From NCBI GenBank assembly GCA_900546895.1, contig UREO01000113.1:1-8704 (forward strand): a stretch of 8,704 bases of DNA, written 5' to 3'. The notes under the pieces are model-generated. The model was not told the origin of the DNA. It ran no database searches and saw only the letters and a list, made by a program, of their open reading frames with translations. Each line of letters begins with the position of its first letter. Positions within the stretch are counted from its first letter, which is position 1. Positions 5,469 through 8,704 of this stretch are shown piece by piece. A program made the position numbers and the translations under genes. This stretch comes from an uncultured Oscillospiraceae bacterium. Lineage in GTDB: Bacteria; Bacillota; Clostridia; Oscillospirales; Acutalibacteraceae.

Positions 5469-8400
5469 TCCGGAATTGATATAGAATCCCGCCGACTGCC
5501 CGGATTTACCGACTGCCGTGACCTGATAGAAATAATCCTTGCCGGATTGCTTTAGGAACTTCACCTGAAACACCTGGGAATTTCCCGAAACAAAGGCCGG
5601 TTTTGCATCAGCCGTCAGTTTGAAAACATACGTTTTCCCCTTGGAAACCTGAATCGGCTTTGTGGTATCGCTCTTCACGGAGGAAGCCGCAGCTCCCACT
5701 GTGGCAACCAGCAGCTTTACCCCATTGACATAAATGCCGGTCTGTTCGCCGGGTTTACCGATGGCGGTCAGCTTAAAGTAGTAATCATTGCCGGATGTGC
5801 TGACAAGCTGCGTTTCAAAGACACCGGCCGTACCGGCGACAAGGGACGGAGCCGCGCCATTCGTGCTGGTAATCTTGAACTGATAGGCACCGTTCACGCT
5901 GAAATCCATCGTTGTGTCACTGGTAAAGGTGGAAACGGATGGAGTCACGGAAGGAACGGTCGTAGAACCCGAATTGCTCTTTTTGGAATCCGAGTTGTGA
6001 TGATGGTCGTCTGGGGGCGTTGGCTTAGCGGAAGCCACTAACCGGAATTCCGAGAAGGAATCCGTGGTAAAGGAGGCGGACTTACGGTCACTGCTGATGG
6101 TAAGGGGCAGCATTTCCGGTTCGTCCTCGTCCCCGTCGATAATGTGCTGGATTTTATAAATCTTCGAACTGTCATAGATAAAGGAGGCGGGCAGTTTGAA
6201 GGTAACGGTCACCGGGATGAAAAGATCGTGCGTGTCCTCTCCGTCAACGGAAAGGTTCAGTTCAAACGCGAGAAGCGCGTTCGGTGCCGTGGGAACAATC
6301 TGCTTCATCTCCAATTCGACCGGGGTTTCCTCCGTCTCGTCTCCCGTGATTCCGGAAGCGAGCAAAAGCCCGGATACGGACGGCTTCTCTGTTATTTTTT
6401 TGCCGCTGTCTTTAATGTTTTCATCATAGTTTACAGAGACGTTTTGTGTAACCTTTCCGTCCGTCAGCTTCTCAAGCAGGGACTCCAGGTTATCGATTGC
6501 GGCGGTATCCAATTTTTTCGTGACATCCTCGCCGTAATCCTGAACGTTGGACACCGCGGTTTTGATGGCATCCGCATTTGCAGCAACATCTGCTTCGGAG
6601 GCTTCCGGCAGATTGTTAACAGCATTTGCCGCTTCCGTAACAGCCTTTTCATACTCTGCCTGTTCTTTGTCATGTTCTTGCTGAGTTTGGACGGTTACCT
6701 CGCAGGAAGCAGTGTACCCGCCGTCCTCAGTGGTGACAGTGATTGTCGTTTTCCCATATCCAACATAGGTCATCCGACCATTTTCGTCAATCGTGGCAAT
6801 CCCCGGATTGGAGCTTGCCCATGTGACATTTTTATTTGTGGCGTTGTAAGGGGTAAAGTTCGCTTTCCACTGGTGCGTAGCGCCCAGCTCACCCCAATAA
6901 GTGCTTCCGGCAGGCAACCGCACCCCTGTTACCGGGACTTTCTCCTTTGAATAAATGGATACGGTGAAAGTCGGAACGTGTGTTTTCTCTGCCACTTTAT
7001 AACCGTCGAGTACCGGCGTAAAGATGTAATTGCCTTCTTTATCCGGTGTGAATTCACCTGTATATTGCCATTCGATGTCCTTGAGGGTTCCATGTGAGTT
7101 GTCGGAATAGCTCACCTGCAAAGTACTTGGAAAATGAATATTGCTCACGTCGATTCCTTTTGGACATCTTTGTGTTTCGTCGGAGTCGGCAAAGCGGACA
7201 ATGGTTTTCTCTTCTACCGGAGCAGGGGCAATGGTATAGCAATACGCCTTGGTTTTATCGCCATGCGCAACATAATTGTTATTGCCCCACTGCGTTTTGT
7301 CAGCGGCGAGTACTGTGGTAAGAAACTCAATCTTGCTTTCATTCAGCTTTGTGGTGTCGAGCTTGATCGTCCATGTTCCTATGCTGTTTTCTTCAGCATA
7401 CGCATAAGAAATGTTGTTCTTCAGCTTCTCAACGTCGGTTACGCTGTTATTCTCGTCAAACTCAGCGCCCGCAGCCTTCAGAAGCTTGATTGTGTTTTCT
7501 TTCTCTTTTTCCCTGTCCTCAGGAATCTGTCCGAGCAGCTCATTTAAACTATCCTTAGTAAAATCTGCGGGTACCGACATATCCGCCAAAAGATTCAGCT
7601 GCACCGCTTCATTGTATGCTTTCCCTTCAGCATCGCGTCCTTCGCCTGCCTTGTCGCCCAGATAAATATCGAGCTGCAATTTAGAAAGGCTGGTATCACC
7701 CGTTGTTTTGAACGGAAAAACAAAAGATTGTTCCGTTGAAGCGGTTAACGGCTGCGTGGGGTCCCCCGCTGGACCTTTCCAGTCTCCCTCAGCAGGGCCG
7801 ACTGTCTTTTCCGTGTCGAAAGTGTAAGATATTTCACTCTGGGGCTCGTCGTTCCCCTGCTGAAGAGCTTCGACAGTCAGAGTGTAGGGACCGGCTGTCA
7901 AATCTGATTTGGGTGTTAACGTCATGTTTACGGTTCTTTCATCTCCGGGGTTGAATCCAACTGTTTTCGCTACATTCTGACTTTGAATGAGTCCGTAAAA
8001 AATATATTTGGACTTATCGGAATTTGGTAACTCAGTTTTATAGTTGGAGGTCAGATTAGCTGTCCAATCTGCTTTCTCACGGTTTGACCCGTCCATGTCG
8101 TTGATTTTTGTGTTGCCACTGACATCTTTCATTGTGGTCTGCAGGGTCATAGCACCTTTTGTATCATTGTTATCGTCCGAAGGTCCAAATACATCGGAAA
8201 ATGATAGTACCTTGTCATTGCTGTCCTTTATTTGGAACCTCAAATATGCTCCGTCGCTATAATAAGTATAGTTTTGATTACCATCGTCGCGGTTTCCAGA
8301 ATCTTTGCTGCCAATACCAGTTTCCGAGTTCCATCCAAAGTTTGTCTTTAAAACATTACCGGCCCATGATAACCCGTCTCCCTTGACAAGTTCTGATTGG

Positions 8401-8516
8401 CTGTCTTTGGCTGCCTCTTCTTCGGTGCCTTCCGCAAACGCTGCGGTACCGGAAAAAGCCGTGACGACCATGCTGAGCGCTAAAACCAGGGAAAGCGCTC
8501 TTTTCTGAATCTTCAT
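5436..8516 (-). CDS. Large secreted surface protein with Ig-like domains and C-terminal repeats
   Basis: The start at ATG 8516 has AAGGAG (8527-8522) five bases upstream and opens a clear signal peptide (KIQKRALSL, hydrophobic core, cleavage near AFA-EG at 28/29), giving 1026 residues. An upstream in-frame ATG at 8657 is rejected because it lies in the promoter. Order of parts: 30-435 acidic, Asn/Asp-rich, not recognised, with a beta-sandwich-like stretch at about 185-235; 437-524 Ig-like, resembling Big_4-type domains; 528-610 a typical Big_2 domain (WASSNPGIATIDENG, 566-580); 612-687 helical and acidic; 690-830 a beta-rich domain ending FTTDSFSEFRLVAS; 831-865 a His/Ser/Thr linker; and 866-941 and 949-1026 two copies of a repeat. 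There is no LPXTG or SLH motif, so any wall attachment is by unknown means, perhaps through the repeats. Function is probably adhesion or surface structure. It is monocistronic. Confidence 0.88.
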   Translation of the reverse strand: MKIQKRALSLVLALSMVVTAFSGTAAFAEGTEEEAAKDSQSELVKGDGLSWAGNVLKTNFGWNSETGIGSKDSGNRDDGNQNYTYYSDGAYLRFQIKDSNDKVLSFSDVFGPSDDNNDTKGAMTLQTTMKDVSGNTKINDMDGSNREKADWTANLTSNYKTELPNSDKSKYIFYGLIQSQNVAKTVGFNPGDERTVNMTLTPKSDLTAGPYTLTVEALQQGNDEPQSEISYTFDTEKTVGPAEGDWKGPAGDPTQPLTASTEQSFVFPFKTTGDTSLSKLQLDIYLGDKAGEGRDAEGKAYNEAVQLNLLADMSVPADFTKDSLNELLGQIPEDREKEKENTIKLLKAAGAEFDENNSVTDVEKLKNNISYAYAEENSIGTWTIKLDTTKLNESKIEFLTTVLAADKTQWGNNNYVAHGDKTKAYCYTIAPAPVEEKTIVRFADSDETQRCPKGIDVSNIHFPSTLQVSYSDNSHGTLKDIEWQYTGEFTPDKEGNYIFTPVLDGYKVAEKTHVPTFTVSIYSKEKVPVTGVRLPAGSTYWGELGATHQWKANFTPYNATNKNVTWASSNPGIATIDENGRMTYVGYGKTTITVTTEDGGYTASCEVTVQTQQEHDKEQAEYEKAVTEAANAVNNLPEASEADVAANADAIKTAVSNVQDYGEDVTKKLDTAAIDNLESLLEKLTDGKVTQNVSVNYDENIKDSGKKITEKPSVSGLLLASGITGDETEETPVELEMKQIVPTAPNALLAFELNLSVDGEDTHDLFIPVTVTFKLPASFIYDSSKIYKIQHIIDGDEDEPEMLPLTISSDRKSASFTTDSFSEFRLVASAKPTPPDDHHHNSDSKKSNSGSTTVPSVTPSVSTFTSDTTMDFSVNGAYQFKITSTNGAAPSLVAGTAGVFETQLVSTSGNDYYFKLTAIGKPGEQTGIYVNGVKLLVATVGAAASSVKSDTTKPIQVSKGKTYVFKLTADAKPAFVSGNSQVFQVKFLKQSGKDYFYQVTAVGKSGQSAGFYINSGKAPVTVATVA
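5439..5672 (-). repeat. C-terminal protein repeat 2 of the surface protein
   Basis: This stretch encodes residues 949-1026. It again begins SDTT, then VSKGKTYVFKLTADAKPAF, then FQVKFLKQSGKDYFYQVTAVG and ends AGFYINSGKAPVTVATVA at the C-terminus. Protein similarity to repeat 1 is clear but diverged. The orphan remnant at 3361-3435 resembles the end of this copy. Confidence 0.8.
5694..5921 (-). repeat. C-terminal protein repeat 1 of the surface protein
   Basis: This stretch encodes residues 866-941. It begins SDTT, then FSVNGAYQFKITSTNG, then FETQLVSTSGNDYYFKLTAIG, and ends TGIYVNGVKLLVATVG. It aligns along its length with repeat 2. I recognise repeats of this type from other clostridial secreted proteins, without a named function. 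Confidence 0.8.
6687..6935 (-). other. Big_2 (bacterial Ig-like group 2) domain segment
   Basis: This stretch encodes residues 528-610. The hallmark pattern is VTGVRLPAG at the start, WKANFTPYNATNKNVTWASS in the middle, IATIDENGRMTYVGYGKTTITV and a final CEVTV strand. Such domains serve as stalks or ligand-contact modules in surface proteins. Confidence 0.85.
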
Positions 8517-8518
8517 TT

Positions 8519-8563
8519 TTACTCCTTCTTTCTTTTTTTCTGCGTATTTATGAAAACAACCAT
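8519..8563 (-). CDS. Possible 14-codon leader peptide upstream of the surface protein
   Basis: ATG 8563-8561 follows a very strong SD-like run (AAAGGAGG at 8574-8567, then GGG). The frame reads MVVFINTQKKRKKE and stops at TAA 8521-8519, two bases before the surface protein's ATG. The SD of the main gene lies inside codons 13-14 of this frame. The arrangement would allow translational coupling, and the run of Lys/Arg codons could slow ribosomes. The SD-to-ATG spacing is short, so this could be a standby ribosome site rather than a translated peptide. Confidence 0.4.
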   Translation of the reverse strand: MVVFINTQKKRKKE

Positions 8564-8628
8564 CCCCCTCCTTTCCATCTGACGTACGCGCGCCCGCATT
8601 TTGTTGATTTTTTCCAATCACAATTTTC

Positions 8629-8657
8629 ATTATAATACTGCAATATGCAGTATTCAA
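8629..8657 (-). promoter_or_regulatory. Promoter of the surface-protein gene
   Basis: TTGAAT (8657-8652) and a perfect TATAAT (8634-8629) are spaced by exactly 17 bases on the minus strand. Transcription should start near 8622, which gives a leader of about 106 bases. An inverted repeat occupies the whole spacer (8634-8654). The 47 bases beyond the -35 to the window end are AT-rich and show no gene. Confidence 0.8.
8634..8654. promoter_or_regulatory. Operator-like perfect inverted repeat between -35 and -10
   Basis: AATACTGCA and TGCAGTATT form a perfect 9+9 palindrome around three bases (ATA on the plus strand). It fills the promoter spacer and touches both boxes, the classic position for a repressor that excludes RNA polymerase. 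Neither the arsR operators nor any other site in the window shares this sequence, so the regulator is encoded elsewhere and its family is unknown. Confidence 0.75.
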
Positions 8658-8704
8658 GTATAAAAAACAACATTTTGCATAATCTAACGAAAGTGTTTCC
8701 TATT

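Noticed and set aside
6144..6950. 268-residue open frame antisense to the surface-protein gene
   Set aside because: No SD, composition odd for a protein, and it mirrors a well-supported coding strand with recognised domains.
8631..8636. Plus-strand TATAAT as a divergent promoter toward the window's right end
   Set aside because: It only reflects the partly symmetric ATTATAAT of the minus-strand -10; no suitable -35 lies 16-18 bases upstream on the plus strand.
8517..8657. 47-residue N-terminal extension of the surface protein from an ATG at 8657
   Set aside because: It begins inside the -35 box, has no SD, and would bury the signal peptide. ATG 8516 has a proper SD and starts a clean signal sequence.

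Overview
The window looks like a chromosomal stretch from an endospore-forming, moderately GC-rich member of the Clostridia. Oscillospiraceae/Ruminococcaceae-type is the best guess, from protein flavour only. The evidence is a yqfC-yqfD-phoH sporulation/stress gene order, a YlbJ-like sporulation membrane protein, strong AGGAG-type ribosome binding sites, and a secreted protein with Clostridia-type Ig-like domains and C-terminal repeats. There are six complete or near-complete genes plus the 5' end of a seventh, a small cysteine protein, one gene remnant and several clear regulatory sites. No rRNA, tRNA, CRISPR array or insertion sequence was seen, and no gene-free stretch exceeds about 190 bases.

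Left part (1-3281), core functions. On the minus strand, yqfC (1794-1543), yqfD (1533-352) and phoH (from 238, running off the window) follow one another in the order known from Bacillus. phoH also has its own extended -10 promoter in the yqfD-phoH gap. A sigma-E-like promoter lies just upstream of yqfC. Diverging from it is a YlbJ-like multi-pass membrane protein with nucleoside-recognition (Gate) sequence features (1901-2962), so the spacer probably switches on both mother-cell units together. After it comes a 73-residue four-cysteine protein of unknown function (3060-3281) with its own promoter and a hairpin leader.

Middle part (3282-5410), an efflux cassette. An ArsR-type winged-helix regulator (5296-4739) and an MFS transporter (4710-3436) form a two-gene minus-strand operon. 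Its near-consensus promoter carries two identical-pattern palindromes (CATAAC-N7-GTTATG), so autorepression relieved by a transported compound is the likely logic. The cassette is bracketed by two diverged direct repeats (3341-3393 and 5415-5468). The right copy is the 3' end of the large surface protein gene. The left copy is an orphan remnant of the same kind of gene end, which suggests the cassette replaced or interrupted a second surface-protein gene.

Right part (5411-8704), a 1026-residue secreted protein on the minus strand. It has a signal peptide, about 400 residues of unrecognised N-terminal sequence, two Ig-like domains, a helical spacer, a beta-rich domain, a low-complexity His/Ser linker and two C-terminal repeats of about 76-78 residues. 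Its promoter has a perfect 9+9 inverted repeat filling the -35/-10 spacer, and the leader encodes a possible 14-codon peptide whose stop lies two bases before the main start codon. A strong bidirectional hairpin terminator separates it from the efflux operon.
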